Assembly (NCBI RefSeq): GCF_001428605.1
Contig: NZ_LMID01000015.1
Span: forward strand, 22,678-83,525
Direction of reading: 5' to 3'
DNA from: Sphingomonas sp. Root720
Lineage (GTDB): Bacteria; Pseudomonadota; Alphaproteobacteria; Sphingomonadales; Sphingomonadaceae
Length of the DNA: 60,848 nt
The notes under the pieces are model-generated. The model saw only the letters and a program-made list of their open reading frames with translations. It made no database searches and was not told the origin of the DNA. The position numbers were made by a program, and so were the translations under genes. Of this stretch, positions 51,462-60,800 are shown piece by piece. Within the stretch, counting starts at the first letter, position 1. The number at the start of each line of letters is the position of its first letter.

Positions 51462-52829
51462 TCAGACCTCGATCGAATATTGCTTGAGCAGATCGTAGAG
51501 CGTCGGCCGGCTGATCCCGAGCATCTTGGCGGCGCTGGAGATGTTGCCGTCGCTGCGCGCGATCGCGCGGGTGATGGCGGCGCGGTCTGCGGTTTCGCGG
51601 ACGGCCTTGAGGTTGAGGTAGCCGCCATCCTCGCGGTCGGGGGTGAGATCGAGATCGTCGGCGGTGACGAGCTTGCCGTCGGCCATGATCACCGCGCGCT
51701 TGAGCTTGTTCTCCAGCTCGCGGACATTGCCGGGCCAGCTCCAGCCGTCGATCGCCGCGAGCGCGTCGGGGGCGAAGCCCTTGACCGGCGAGTCCATCTC
51801 GCGCGCCAGCTTCTTGAGCAGCGACCTGGCGATCAGCAGCGCATCGCCGGGGCGTTGCGCGAGGGTGGGAATGCGGACGACGATCTCGGCGAGGCGATAA
51901 TAGAGATCCTCGCGGAAGCGCGTCTCGGCGATCATCGCGTCAAGGTCCTGGTGGGTCGCGCAGACGATCCGCGTGTCGACGGCGATCGCCTTGCGGCTGC
52001 CGATCCGCTCGATCACCCGTTCCTGCAGGAAGCGCAGCAGCTTGACCTGCAGCGCGAGCGGGATGTCCCCCACCTCGTCGAGGAACAGCGTGCCGCCCTG
52101 CGCCAGCTCGATCTTGCCCTCGGTGGTCTTGATCGCGCCGGTGAAGGCGCCCTTTTCATAACCGAACAGCTCGGCCTCGAGCAGATTCTCCGGGATGGCA
52201 GCGCAGTTGATCGCGACGAACGCGCCGTCGCCGCGCTTGCTCGCCTTGTGGAGCATGCGCGCGAGCACCTCCTTGCCGGTGCCGCTGGCGCCGAGCAGCA
52301 TCACCGAGACGTCGGCCCCGGCGACCCGCTCGATCGTGCGGACCACCTTGAGCATCGCCGGATCGTTGGTCAGCAGGCCGCCCTCGCCGTCGCCGCCCCC
52401 CTGCGCCTGGAGCCGGGCATTCTCCTGCTCCAGATCGTGGAGCTGGAAGGCGCGGGCGACGATCAGGCCCAGCTCGTCGATGTCGACGGGCTTGTGGTAA
52501 TAGTCGTAGGCGCCGGCGGCGACGGCACGGAGAGCCCCTTCGCGCGCGCCGTGGCCCGAGGCGACGATCACCTTGGTGTCGGGCTTGAGCGACAGGATCG
52601 CGTCGAGCGTCGCGAACCCCTCGCTGGTGCCGTCGGGATCGGGCGGCAGGCCGAGATCGAGGGTGACGACGGCGGGTTCATAATGGCGCAGCGCGTCGAT
52701 CGCCGCCTGGCGGTTGGTGGCTGAGACCACCTCATAATCCTCATAGGCCCAGCGCAGCTGCTTCTGGAGCCCCTCGTCGTCCTCGACGATCAGCAGGCGG
52801 GGCAGCGGGCGGGGCTTGGCGGTGCTCAT
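51462..52829 (-). CDS. prsR: PEP-CTERM system response regulator PrsR (sigma-54-dependent)
   Basis: A 455-residue NtrC-like regulator. The receiver domain has phospho-acceptor Asp in VVTLDLGLPPDPDG; the AAA+ domain has GASGTGKEVLARML, the sigma-54 contact loop GAFTGAIKTTEG and LFLDEVGDIP; the Fis-type helix-turn-helix is NISSAAKMLGISRPTLYDLL at the C-terminus. PrsR, with PrsK, is the named two-component system that controls PEP-CTERM/XrtA exopolysaccharide genes. It overlaps prsK by four bases (ATGA). Sigma-54 dependence is predicted from the GAFTGA loop. Confidence 0.9.
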   Translation of the reverse strand: MSTAKPRPLPRLLIVEDDEGLQKQLRWAYEDYEVVSATNRQAAIDALRHYEPAVVTLDLGLPPDPDGTSEGFATLDAILSLKPDTKVIVASGHGAREGALRAVAAGAYDYYHKPVDIDELGLIVARAFQLHDLEQENARLQAQGGGDGEGGLLTNDPAMLKVVRTIERVAGADVSVMLLGASGTGKEVLARMLHKASKRGDGAFVAINCAAIPENLLEAELFGYEKGAFTGAIKTTEGKIELAQGGTLFLDEVGDIPLALQVKLLRFLQERVIERIGSRKAIAVDTRIVCATHQDLDAMIAETRFREDLYYRLAEIVVRIPTLAQRPGDALLIARSLLKKLAREMDSPVKGFAPDALAAIDGWSWPGNVRELENKLKRAVIMADGKLVTADDLDLTPDREDGGYLNLKAVRETADRAAITRAIARSDGNISSAAKMLGISRPTLYDLLKQYSIEV

Positions 52830-54976
52830 GCGGCGGTTCCGATCGGGAGGTCGCCGCCGAGCAGCGCGGTCAGCGGCAGGACGATGGCGAAGCGGCTGCC
52901 CTCGCCCTCGCGGCTCTGGACCTCGAGCCGGCCGCCCATGCCGGTGACGATGGCGCGGGCCTCATAGGCGCCGATGCCGAAGCCGCCGTCCTTGGTCGAG
53001 GAGAAGGGGTGGAAGAGCCGGGTGCGGATGAACTCGGAGGACATGCCGCAGCCGCGGTCGGCGACCTCGACCACCGCCTCCAGCCCGCGCAGGCCGACGC
53101 CGACCTCGACCGGATCGCCGCCGCCGGCGTCGATCGCGTTCTGGACGAGATGGCCGAGCGCCTGTTCGAAGCGGTCGGGATCGACCGTCGCCATCACGTC
53201 GTCGCGGCCGGTGATCCGGACCGCGTGGCCGGCGGACCGATCGCGCACCACTTCCTCGACCAGGGCACGCAGCGAATGGGGAGCCGGCGCGTCGGGCTTC
53301 GAGCGATGGTGCTGCGACAGCCGGGCGAGCAGGTCGTTCATCTTGCCGACCGAATTGCGGAGGGTATCGACCATGTCCGCGCGGAACTCGGGCTTGTCGG
53401 CATGGCGCTCGGCGTTGCGGGCCAGCAGGCTGAGCTGGCTGACGAGATTCTTGATGTCGTGCATGATGAAGGCGAAGCGCCGGTTGAATTCGTCGAAGCG
53501 GCGAGCGTCCGACAGCGCCTCCTGTCCCCGCGCCTCGGCCAGGTAGCTGGCGACCTGCCGCCCCGCCACCCTGAGCAGGTCATGGTCCTCGTCGTCGAGC
53601 AGCCGGGGCTCGCGCGGGCGTTCGAGCAGCACCGCGCCGACCAGCCGGTCGAAGTGGATCAGCGGCACCAGCACCCAGGCCTGTTCCTCCGCCACCATCC
53701 ATTCGGGGATCAGGGCCAGGCCCGCGGGCTCCTCGCCGCGGCGGAGCCGCTCGAGTTCGACGACGCCGCCGCCCTGGAGATGCTGTGCCAGGCCCGCCCC
53801 GGCCGCCGCGACCGGCGGGTCGAGGTCGCGCCAGTTCCAGCGCGCCGACGCTTCGAGCCCGCCGTCGGGACCGCGCAGCATCAGCAGCCCGCCGGGGCAG
53901 TCGAAGATGTCGGCGATCGCCTTCACCGTCCGTTCGGCGAGCGGCGGCGCGGCATCGCCCGGCTGGCCCACCGTCTCGGTGAAGCGGCGCCATTCGAGGC
54001 GATAGTCGTAGCGGTGCTGGAAGAGCTGCCGGCCGAGCGTCTTCTTGAGACGCTGGCGATAGCGGGTCGACGGGAAGAGCGAGAGCGCGAAGAGGGCGAA
54101 GAAGGCGGCCACCGTCAGCTGCGGCAGCAGATCGATGCTGCCGACCACCGACAGCAAGCGCACCGCCAGCACCATCACCGCCAGATAGGCGCCGCTCAGC
54201 ACCAGCGTGATCGTCTGGAAGCCGGCGGCGCGCGACACGCGCATCCGATCGAGCGTGGCGAGGCGGCTGACCGTCACCAGCAGCGGCGCGATCAGCACCA
54301 TGACGATACCGCGCAGGCCGAACAGGCCGGTCGGCCAGCCGTTGATCAGATAGGCGACGGTCGCGAAATTGAGATCGAAGGTCCACATCACCGCCAGCGC
54401 CAGCATCGGCGACCCCAGGCCGAAACGCGCTTCGGGGGAGGCGGCGGTGTAGAGATTGTGGAGCAGGCACAGGCCGCCGACCGCGCTGGCGATGCGCAGC
54501 GACTGGCCGGTCAGGAACAGGCCGGCCTGGATGCGCGGGCTGCCGAAGAAGGCGAGCGGCAGCAGCTTGATCACGATCGCGGCGACGATCAGCACGACGA
54601 GCAGCGCGTAGATCGCCAGGATCACCGGCCGCCGGCGCCCCGCCGCGACGGGCGGCTGCAGCGCGAAGAGGAAACCGAGCCAGGCGATGTCGGCGAGGCT
54701 CTTGGCCACGCTCGACGACATGCCGCCCGCGCCATAGCGCGCGACCAGCGCGCACCATGTGGCGGTGAGCGCGCAGGCGAGGGTCAGGGCGACGCGGCGC
54801 GCGCCGCCGGTGCGGACGGTCGCCTGCCAGCCGACCAGCGCCGCGAACATGAAGGCGGCGAGCGCGTGACCCCATATGGTCGCGGCCAGGATCAGCGGTT
54901 CGGGAAGGGTGACGGCGTAGACGCGGAGAGGCTCCGCCTGCTGCGCCAGCATCGCGGCTTCCAGCCCCCGGGCCAT
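52826..54976 (-). CDS. prsK: PEP-CTERM system histidine kinase PrsK
   Basis: A 716-residue kinase with about eight N-terminal membrane spans (to residue ~300), a GAF-like domain (about residues 350-490), a phospho-acceptor His in FAFIMHDIKNLVSQL (about residue 520) and an ATPase domain (EQALGHLVQNAIDAGGG, then DRGCGMS and FGIGAYEARAIV). The MHDIKN block is characteristic of the PrsK group. It is coupled to prsR by a four-base overlap and preceded by the glycosyltransferase gene with 4 bases between, so all three form one transcript. Confidence 0.9.
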   Translation of the reverse strand: MARGLEAAMLAQQAEPLRVYAVTLPEPLILAATIWGHALAAFMFAALVGWQATVRTGGARRVALTLACALTATWCALVARYGAGGMSSSVAKSLADIAWLGFLFALQPPVAAGRRRPVILAIYALLVVLIVAAIVIKLLPLAFFGSPRIQAGLFLTGQSLRIASAVGGLCLLHNLYTAASPEARFGLGSPMLALAVMWTFDLNFATVAYLINGWPTGLFGLRGIVMVLIAPLLVTVSRLATLDRMRVSRAAGFQTITLVLSGAYLAVMVLAVRLLSVVGSIDLLPQLTVAAFFALFALSLFPSTRYRQRLKKTLGRQLFQHRYDYRLEWRRFTETVGQPGDAAPPLAERTVKAIADIFDCPGGLLMLRGPDGGLEASARWNWRDLDPPVAAAGAGLAQHLQGGGVVELERLRRGEEPAGLALIPEWMVAEEQAWVLVPLIHFDRLVGAVLLERPREPRLLDDEDHDLLRVAGRQVASYLAEARGQEALSDARRFDEFNRRFAFIMHDIKNLVSQLSLLARNAERHADKPEFRADMVDTLRNSVGKMNDLLARLSQHHRSKPDAPAPHSLRALVEEVVRDRSAGHAVRITGRDDVMATVDPDRFEQALGHLVQNAIDAGGGDPVEVGVGLRGLEAVVEVADRGCGMSSEFIRTRLFHPFSSTKDGGFGIGAYEARAIVTGMGGRLEVQSREGEGSRFAIVLPLTALLGGDLPIGTAA

Positions 54977-54980
54977 CGCC

Positions 54981-56369
54981 TTACCTCGCCCCTTCCGCCC
55001 AGAGCAGGACGCGCAGCGTCTGGAGGATGATCAGCAGGTCGAGGAAGGGGCTGTAGTTCTTCGTGTAGTAGAGGTCATATTCGAGCTTGTGGCGCGCGTC
55101 GTCGAGGCTGGCGCCATAGGGATAGTTGATCTGCGCCCAGCCGGTGATGCCCGGCTTCACCATGTGCCGCTCGGCATAGAAGGGGATCTGCTTTTCGAGC
55201 TCGGCGACGAATTCGGGGCGCTCGGGGCGCGGCCCGACGAAGCTCATCTCCCCCTTGAGCACCGTCCAGAGCTGGGGCAGCTCGTCGACCCGGATCAGGC
55301 GGATGATCCGCCCGATGCGGGTGACGCGGGGATCGCCCCGCTGCGCCCAGATCGCGGTGCCGCCGGCCTCGGCATCCTGCCGCATCGAGCGCAGCTTGAG
55401 GATCTCGAAGGTCTCGCCGAAGCGGCCGACGCGGACCTGCCGGTAGAAGGCCGGACCCGGGCTGTCGAGCTTCACGAGCATCGCGGTGACGAGGACGATC
55501 GGCGCGGCGAGGATCAGCAGCGCGGCGCTGAGCAGCAGGTCGAAGCCGCGCTTGAGCACCATCGACAGCTCGCGCCCCGAGGAGAAGCCGTCCGAGAAGA
55601 TCAGCGAGGACGGGCGCACGGTGTCGAGGTCGATCCGGCCGGTCTCGCGCTCGAGGAAGTCCGAGATGTCGGTGACGTGAACCCCGGTCGTCTTGAGCCG
55701 CAGCAGCGCGTCGACCGGCACGGTGTTGCGGCGCTCGTCGAGCGCGAGCACGACCTCGTTCGCCTTGGCCTCGTCGACGAGGCCGGCGAGGCTCTCGACG
55801 TCGGTGCGGGCGATCGCCGTCTCGATCTGCGGCGGGGCGTCCTTCATGTCGACGCAGCCGACGATCACGAAGCTGGAACCGGCGCGGCGCTCGAGGTCGG
55901 CGACCCGCTTGGCGCGCCGCCCCGCCCCGAGCAGGAGCACGCGGCGCTTGAACATGTCGCCGCTGACGAGGCCGCCCAGCAGGACGCGCACCATCAGCAG
56001 CAGCACGACGGCCAGCACCATCGAATAGAGCGAATTGGACCGCCAGAGGGTGAGCTCGGGCGAGATGAAGTGCAGCACCGAGATCATGATCACGCCGAGC
56101 GAGATCGCCACCAGCAGCCGCGCCGCCGCGAAGCGGAAGGCCTGCAGCGATTCGGCGGCATAGACCCCGACCCCGATCATCGGCGCCTGGATCGCCAGCG
56201 CGAAGGTCAGCAGCTGGGGCAGCCGGTGCCACACCGATCCCGGATCGGCACCGATCTGGCGCAAGCGCAGCACCCAGCCCGCTTCCGCCACCAGCAGCAG
56301 CACGGCAAAGTCCGCCACGCACAACACCAGCACCGGATAGGCGATGTAATGTTTGAAGATTCTCAGCAT
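54981..56369 (-). CDS. XrtA/PEP-CTERM-associated undecaprenyl-phosphate sugar transferase (TIGR03013 type)
   Basis: A 462-residue enzyme with five N-terminal membrane spans, a Rossmann-like central domain (RRVLLLGAGRRAKRVADLE) and a C-terminal bacterial sugar transferase domain: KRGFDLLLSAALLIL, SPGPAFYRQVRVGR, FEILKLRSM and FVGPRPERPEFV. It should transfer the first sugar phosphate onto the lipid carrier to begin exopolysaccharide synthesis. Family membership links it to exosortase A loci. First gene of the prs operon. Confidence 0.9.
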   Translation of the reverse strand: MLRIFKHYIAYPVLVLCVADFAVLLLVAEAGWVLRLRQIGADPGSVWHRLPQLLTFALAIQAPMIGVGVYAAESLQAFRFAAARLLVAISLGVIMISVLHFISPELTLWRSNSLYSMVLAVVLLLMVRVLLGGLVSGDMFKRRVLLLGAGRRAKRVADLERRAGSSFVIVGCVDMKDAPPQIETAIARTDVESLAGLVDEAKANEVVLALDERRNTVPVDALLRLKTTGVHVTDISDFLERETGRIDLDTVRPSSLIFSDGFSSGRELSMVLKRGFDLLLSAALLILAAPIVLVTAMLVKLDSPGPAFYRQVRVGRFGETFEILKLRSMRQDAEAGGTAIWAQRGDPRVTRIGRIIRLIRVDELPQLWTVLKGEMSFVGPRPERPEFVAELEKQIPFYAERHMVKPGITGWAQINYPYGASLDDARHKLEYDLYYTKNYSPFLDLLIILQTLRVLLWAEGAR

Positions 56370-56466
56370 CGCTTACGCCGCGCCACCGGTTTCATTCCCC
56401 CGGGCCATGAAACCCCCTTGCCGCTCGACCATGACCTATCCGATAACGGCCCGCCTCTTCTGGACC

Positions 56467-57552
56467 ATGGAGCCCGCCATTTCCACCACCTTGATAACCC
56501 CCGTCATCCTGTCGGGCGGTTCCGGAACGCGATTGTGGCCGCTGTCGCGGTCGGGGAAGCCCAAGCAGCTCCTCGCGCTGACCGGCGAACGGACCATGTT
56601 GCAGATGACGGCCGAGCGCTGCAGCGACCGGACGTGCTTCGGCGCGGCGATCATCGTCACCAACGCGCTCCACGCCGCCGAGATCGCGACCCAGCTCCAG
56701 CATGAGCGGCCCGCCGCGATCATCCTCGAGCCGGCCGGACGCAACACCGCGCCCGCGATCGCGCTCGCCGCGCTCGAATCGGCGCCCGACGCGCCGCTGC
56801 TGGTGATGCCGAGCGACCATGTGATCGAGGATGTCCCCGCCCTCCACGCCGCGATCGACGCGGCGATGCCGCTGGTCCGCGACGGCTGGCTGGTGACCTT
56901 CGGCATCACCCCCGACAAGCCCGAGACCGGCTATGGCTATATCCGCCGCGGCGAGACGGTGGCGCCCGGCCTGCACAAGGTCGACGCCTTCGTCGAGAAG
57001 CCCGACATCGCGCGCGCCCAGGCCTATCTGGCCGAGGGCGATTACAGCTGGAACGGCGGCATCTTCCTGTTCCGCGCCGACGCCTATCTGGCCGCGCTCG
57101 AGCGGTTCGAGCCGGAGATGCTGGCGGCGGTGCGCAGCTCGCTCGACGGTGCGGCGCGCGACGGCAGCATGATCATCCCGACCGCCGAGGCCTTCCTCTC
57201 GGCGAAATCCGAATCGATCGACTATGCGGTGATGGAGCGGGCCGACCGCGTCGCCGTCGCCCCCGTCGAGATGGGCTGGTCCGATGTCGGAAGCTGGGAC
57301 GCGCTGCATCTGCTCGGCATTCCCGACGACCAGGGCAACGTCATCCAGGGCGACGTCCTGTCGATCGACACCAGCGGCTGCATGATCCGCAGCGAGGGGC
57401 CGGTCGTCACCACCGCCGGCATCCGCGACCTGATCGTGGTCGCGACCCGCGACGCAGTGATGATCCTGCCGCGCGGGAGCAGCCAGGAGGTCAAGCGGAT
57501 CGTCGATGCGCTCAGGGCGAAGGGGCACGAGACGCTCGATTCCCCCTTCTGA
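56467..57552 (+). CDS. Mannose-1-phosphate guanylyltransferase
   Basis: A 361-residue nucleotidyltransferase: nucleotide-binding motif VILSGGSGTRLWPLSRSGKPKQ, MPSDHVIED, NGGIFLFRADAYL and GWSDVGSWD. It makes GDP-mannose from mannose-1-phosphate. It stops before the phosphomannose isomerase domain that lengthens some family members, so it is the monofunctional form. The ATG at 56467 directly precedes the homology; upstream in-frame codons lack a binding site. Its position opposite the sugar transferase fits a role in exopolysaccharide precursor supply. Confidence 0.92.
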   Translation: MEPAISTTLITPVILSGGSGTRLWPLSRSGKPKQLLALTGERTMLQMTAERCSDRTCFGAAIIVTNALHAAEIATQLQHERPAAIILEPAGRNTAPAIALAALESAPDAPLLVMPSDHVIEDVPALHAAIDAAMPLVRDGWLVTFGITPDKPETGYGYIRRGETVAPGLHKVDAFVEKPDIARAQAYLAEGDYSWNGGIFLFRADAYLAALERFEPEMLAAVRSSLDGAARDGSMIIPTAEAFLSAKSESIDYAVMERADRVAVAPVEMGWSDVGSWDALHLLGIPDDQGNVIQGDVLSIDTSGCMIRSEGPVVTTAGIRDLIVVATRDAVMILPRGSSQEVKRIVDALRAKGHETLDSPF

Positions 57553-57577
57553 TCCGAATCCGAGAGAGAGGAATGCC

Positions 57578-58534
57578 ATGATCGAGAAGCGCCCGCTGGG
57601 CACCACCGGCCTGTCGGTGGCCCCGCTGGTCGTCGGCGGCAACGTGTTCGGATGGACCGCCGACGAGCCGACGAGCTTCGCGATCCTCGACGCCTTCGCC
57701 GCGGCGGGCATCACCACGATCGACACCGCCGACGTCTATTCGGCCTTCGCCGGGCTCGCCGGCGGCGAATCGGAAACGGTGATCGGCAAGTGGATGCAGG
57801 CGCGCGGCAATCGCGACCGCATCCAGGTCGCCACCAAGGTCGGGCTGCTGCCGATCGACGGCGCGAAGGGCCTCGCCCCGAAGACGATCGCCGCCGGCGT
57901 CGAGGCGTCGCTGCGCCGGCTGCGGACCGACTATATCGACATCCAGTTCGCCCATGTCGACGACGAGACCGTCCCGCAGGAGGCCGTCGCCGAGGCGTTC
58001 GACCGGCTGGTCAGGGCGGGCAAGGTCCGCGCGATCGGCGCGTCGAACTTCCCGCAGGCCCGGCTCGCCTCGGCGCTCGACGCGGCCGAACGCGGCGGCT
58101 TCGTCGGCTACGGCGTGATCGAGCCCAATTTCAGCCTGATGGCCGAGGACAAATTCCCCGCCGGCTACCGGCAGTTCTGCATCGACCGGCAGATCGGGGT
58201 CATGTCCTATTACGGGCTGGCGGGCGGCTTCCTGACCGGCAAATACCGCAAGGTCGAGGATATCGTCGGTAGCACGCGCGAGCCATGGCTCGGCGGCTAT
58301 TTCAACCCGCGCGGCGAGGCCGTGCTGGCGGCGCTCGACCAGGTCGCGGCCGAGACCGGCGCCACGGTCGCGCAGGTCGCGATCGCCTGGATCATCGCGA
58401 CCCCCGGCATCGCCGCACCGATCGCCAGCGCAACGAGCGTGGCGCAGGTCGAGAGCCTGCTGCCGGCGCTGACCCTGACGCTCGGCCCGGCGCAGAAGGC
58501 GGCGCTCGACGCGGCGGCGGCGACGCCGGCCTGA
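57578..58534 (+). CDS. Aldo/keto reductase
   Basis: A 318-residue TIM-barrel oxidoreductase. The catalytic tetrad region is visible: DTADVYS (Asp, Tyr), VATKVG (Lys) and IQFAHVDDE (His). The NAD(P)H-binding C-terminal half includes GASN-type and PIASATSVAQVESLL sequence. GAGAGAGAGG precedes the ATG. The substrate cannot be assigned; similarity is to the general YhdN/Tas-like group. It follows the guanylyltransferase by 25 bases and may share its transcript. Confidence 0.9.
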   Translation: MIEKRPLGTTGLSVAPLVVGGNVFGWTADEPTSFAILDAFAAAGITTIDTADVYSAFAGLAGGESETVIGKWMQARGNRDRIQVATKVGLLPIDGAKGLAPKTIAAGVEASLRRLRTDYIDIQFAHVDDETVPQEAVAEAFDRLVRAGKVRAIGASNFPQARLASALDAAERGGFVGYGVIEPNFSLMAEDKFPAGYRQFCIDRQIGVMSYYGLAGGFLTGKYRKVEDIVGSTREPWLGGYFNPRGEAVLAALDQVAAETGATVAQVAIAWIIATPGIAAPIASATSVAQVESLLPALTLTLGPAQKAALDAAAATPA

Positions 58535-58542
58535 TCCCCCCT

Positions 58543-58630
58543 CCTCATCCTGGCGAAAACCGGGATCTTTCTGCCTTCGGTCCGGTGCGAAAGACAAAGG
58601 AACGGAGATTCCAGCCTTCGCTGGAATGAC
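58543..58630. repeat. Palindromic repeat, family B copy
   Basis: Decayed left end (CATCCTGGCGAAAACCGGGATC) and intact right end (GATTCCAGCCTTCGCTGGAATG), given in parts, enclose ~45 bases. Between the convergent aldo/keto reductase and XRE regulator genes. Confidence 0.75.
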
Positions 58631-58678
58631 GAGAAAGACCGGGGTGACGGGAGACGGAGCGTCCGCGCGCGCGCGCCT

Positions 58679-60070
58679 TCAATCCCCCACGAAGGAAAAG
58701 GGCGCGAGGCCGCGTTCGCGTTCGTTGATGGTGAGCGCGCGGCCGAGCGGCGGCGCGGCGCGCTGGACGCATTCGACGCGCTGGCAATGGGTGCAGCCCA
58801 GGCCGATGGGTTCGGCCGGGCCGCCGAGGTCGATGCCCCGCGCCAGCGCCAGCGTGGCGGCATGCTCGGCGGCGAGGCCCAGCGCCACGACATGCTCGGC
58901 CGCCGGCACCCCTGCCGCGCCGCCATGGTGGCGGACGCTGCGCGCGATCGTGAACCAGCGCGATCCGTCCTCGAGCTCGGCGAGCTGGCGGACCAGCCGG
59001 CCCGGCTGCTCGAAGCCATGGTGGATCGCCCATAGCGGGCAGCGGTGCACCGCGTCGATCAGCGCCGAGCCGCTGGCGCCGGCATAGCCCTTGGAGAGCT
59101 GCCCCGCCCGGTCGATCCGCAGCATGAAGAAGGGCAGCCCGCGCGCGCCGACCCGCTGCAGCGTGGTCAGCCGATGGGCGACCTGCTCGAACCCCGCGCC
59201 GAAGCGGCGCTGGAGCAGCTGGATGTCATAGCCGGTCGTCTCGCAGGCCCGCAGGAAGCGGCCATAGGGCATCATCAGCGCGGCGGCGAAATAGGAGGTG
59301 ACGTGGCGGCGGTAGAGCCGTTCGGCCGGGCGGTCGCCGAAGGCGGCGCCGGCGACGAGCGAATCGATTCCGGTCCGCGCCTCGATCTGGGCGAGCTGGA
59401 ACGCGGCCTGGAAGGTGCGCGCGGCGGGATCAAGCAGTTCGGAGAGCTGGAGCTGCCGCGCGTGGAGGTCGAGCCGGCGAAGCCGATCGGGCATGACGTC
59501 GAACGGCAGGATGCGGATGGTGAGCTGGTGCTTGACCCGCAGCCGCTCGGCGATCGCACCGTAGAGGTCGCCCGCGCCGATGCGCAGTTCGTCGGCCAGC
59601 TGCTCGGCCTGGGCATCGAGATCGGCGAAATGGTTGCGCCACCGCTCGATCTCGCGCCGCGCCGCCATCACCGGGTTGGGCCCCTGTCCGGCCGCGCCGC
59701 TGCCGCCGCCCTCGCGCCAATGGTCGAACAGCCGGGCGAAGGCCTCGATCCCGACCGGCGCATTGTCGATCCAGGCCTCGAGCTCGGCGCGGTCGATCGA
59801 CAGGTCGGCGAACAGCGGATCGGACAGCCGGCGCCGCATCGCCGCCGCTCCGCCGCCCGGCTCCTCCTGGCTGAGGCTGCGGATGTCGAAGTCGAACAGC
59901 TCGGCCAGCTTCAGGATCAGCCCGGCGGTCAGCGGACGGCGATTGCCCTCGATCAGCGCGAGATAGCTGTCCGAGATGCCGAGCATCTCAGCCATCGCCT
60001 GCTGGGTATGCCCATGGTCGCGCCGCAACCGCTTGATCCGCGGCCCCGCCAATATGCCCTGCTTGGCCAT
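58679..60070 (-). CDS. XRE/IrrE-like transcriptional regulator (short-chain fatty acid or methylcitrate-type, DUF2083)
   Basis: A 463-residue regulator with an N-terminal helix-turn-helix (RDHGHTQQAMAEMLGISDSYLALIEGNRRPL shown in part), a long helical region, an IrrE-like domain around residues 150-300 and a C-terminal cysteine-rich DUF2083 region (GLGCTHCQRVECVQRAAPPLGR, quoted in part) with three cysteines. This is the layout of RamB/MccR/ScfR-type regulators that control propionate or acetate metabolism and stress genes. No target operon is adjacent. Confidence 0.85.
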   Translation of the reverse strand: MAKQGILAGPRIKRLRRDHGHTQQAMAEMLGISDSYLALIEGNRRPLTAGLILKLAELFDFDIRSLSQEEPGGGAAAMRRRLSDPLFADLSIDRAELEAWIDNAPVGIEAFARLFDHWREGGGSGAAGQGPNPVMAARREIERWRNHFADLDAQAEQLADELRIGAGDLYGAIAERLRVKHQLTIRILPFDVMPDRLRRLDLHARQLQLSELLDPAARTFQAAFQLAQIEARTGIDSLVAGAAFGDRPAERLYRRHVTSYFAAALMMPYGRFLRACETTGYDIQLLQRRFGAGFEQVAHRLTTLQRVGARGLPFFMLRIDRAGQLSKGYAGASGSALIDAVHRCPLWAIHHGFEQPGRLVRQLAELEDGSRWFTIARSVRHHGGAAGVPAAEHVVALGLAAEHAATLALARGIDLGGPAEPIGLGCTHCQRVECVQRAAPPLGRALTINERERGLAPFSFVGD

Positions 60071-60420
60071 GCCAACCGTCCCGTCGAAGAGAGTAAGAAC
60101 CTTACAAGATTACACAGCGATTAGCAGGCGGGGCGACATCCGGACATCAAAATCGCCACGACGGCGATAGGCGGCGGCCGGCCGATCGGGCACCACATCG
60201 GCATATCGCCGCGTCCGACAGGGCCTCCAGCTTGTAAGCGCGACGTCCCGTTCTTTTCCTGGGGAGGAAGAGAAACGCCCGCCGGACCTTGCGTCCGGCG
60301 GGCGTCATCCTTCCGGCTCCGCGCGCACATGCCGGGCAAAATCGATTCGCCGACGAACGGCAATTGCTTCCATCCGGAATATCCGCCATCAAGACCGCTT
60401 CGGGGTGCTGACGAGGATAT
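60071..60420. other. Divergent intergenic region with a leftward terminator
   Basis: A stretch of 350 bases without a convincing gene. It contains the hairpin at 60276-60304 (listed separately). No known RNA family was recognised. Confidence 0.45.
60264..60304 (-). terminator. Orphan terminator reading leftward
   Basis: A 12-bp perfect stem (CGCCCGCCGGAC at 60276-60287 with GTCCGGCGGGCG at 60293-60304). On the minus strand it is followed by TTTCTCTTCC, a classical terminator tail, but there is no annotated minus-strand gene upstream of it. Confidence 0.7.
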
Positions 60421-60792
60421 TTGACTGTGAGCCAACCCCCTGTGGGGACCAGGGTCCTGATCGTCGAAGACGACACGATCATCGCCATGACGGCCGAGGA
60501 CATGCTCGACGAATGCGGCTGCAAGACCGCCGCCGTCGCGGGCTCGGTCTCCGAAGCTCTGGCCCGTGCGGCCGACACCGACTTCGACATCGCCCTGCTC
60601 GACCTCAACCTGAAGGACGAGGACAGCCTGCCCGTCGCGCGGCATCTGCGCGACAACGGCAAGCGCTTCGTCTTCGCGACCGGCTATGACGGCCTGCCCG
60701 CCGACAGCGGTTTCGCCGACGCGCCGGTGATCTCCAAGCCCTACCGGATCGAGCAGCTCGCCACGGTGATCGCGCAGACGCTGGCGGCGTAG
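60421..60792 (+). CDS. Single-domain response regulator
   Basis: A 123-residue stand-alone receiver domain: acidic pocket VEDDT, phospho-acceptor Asp in LLDLNLKDEDS (about residue 60), Thr in FATGYD and Lys in ISKPY. No output domain follows. The TTG at 60421 is five bases after GAGGA and is the likely start; GTG 60427 is an alternative. No partner kinase is adjacent. Proteins of this shape often act in chemotaxis-like or general stress phosphorelays in alphaproteobacteria. Confidence 0.85.
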   Translation: MTVSQPPVGTRVLIVEDDTIIAMTAEDMLDECGCKTAAVAGSVSEALARAADTDFDIALLDLNLKDEDSLPVARHLRDNGKRFVFATGYDGLPADSGFADAPVISKPYRIEQLATVIAQTLAA

Positions 60793-60800
60793 TTTGTTCG

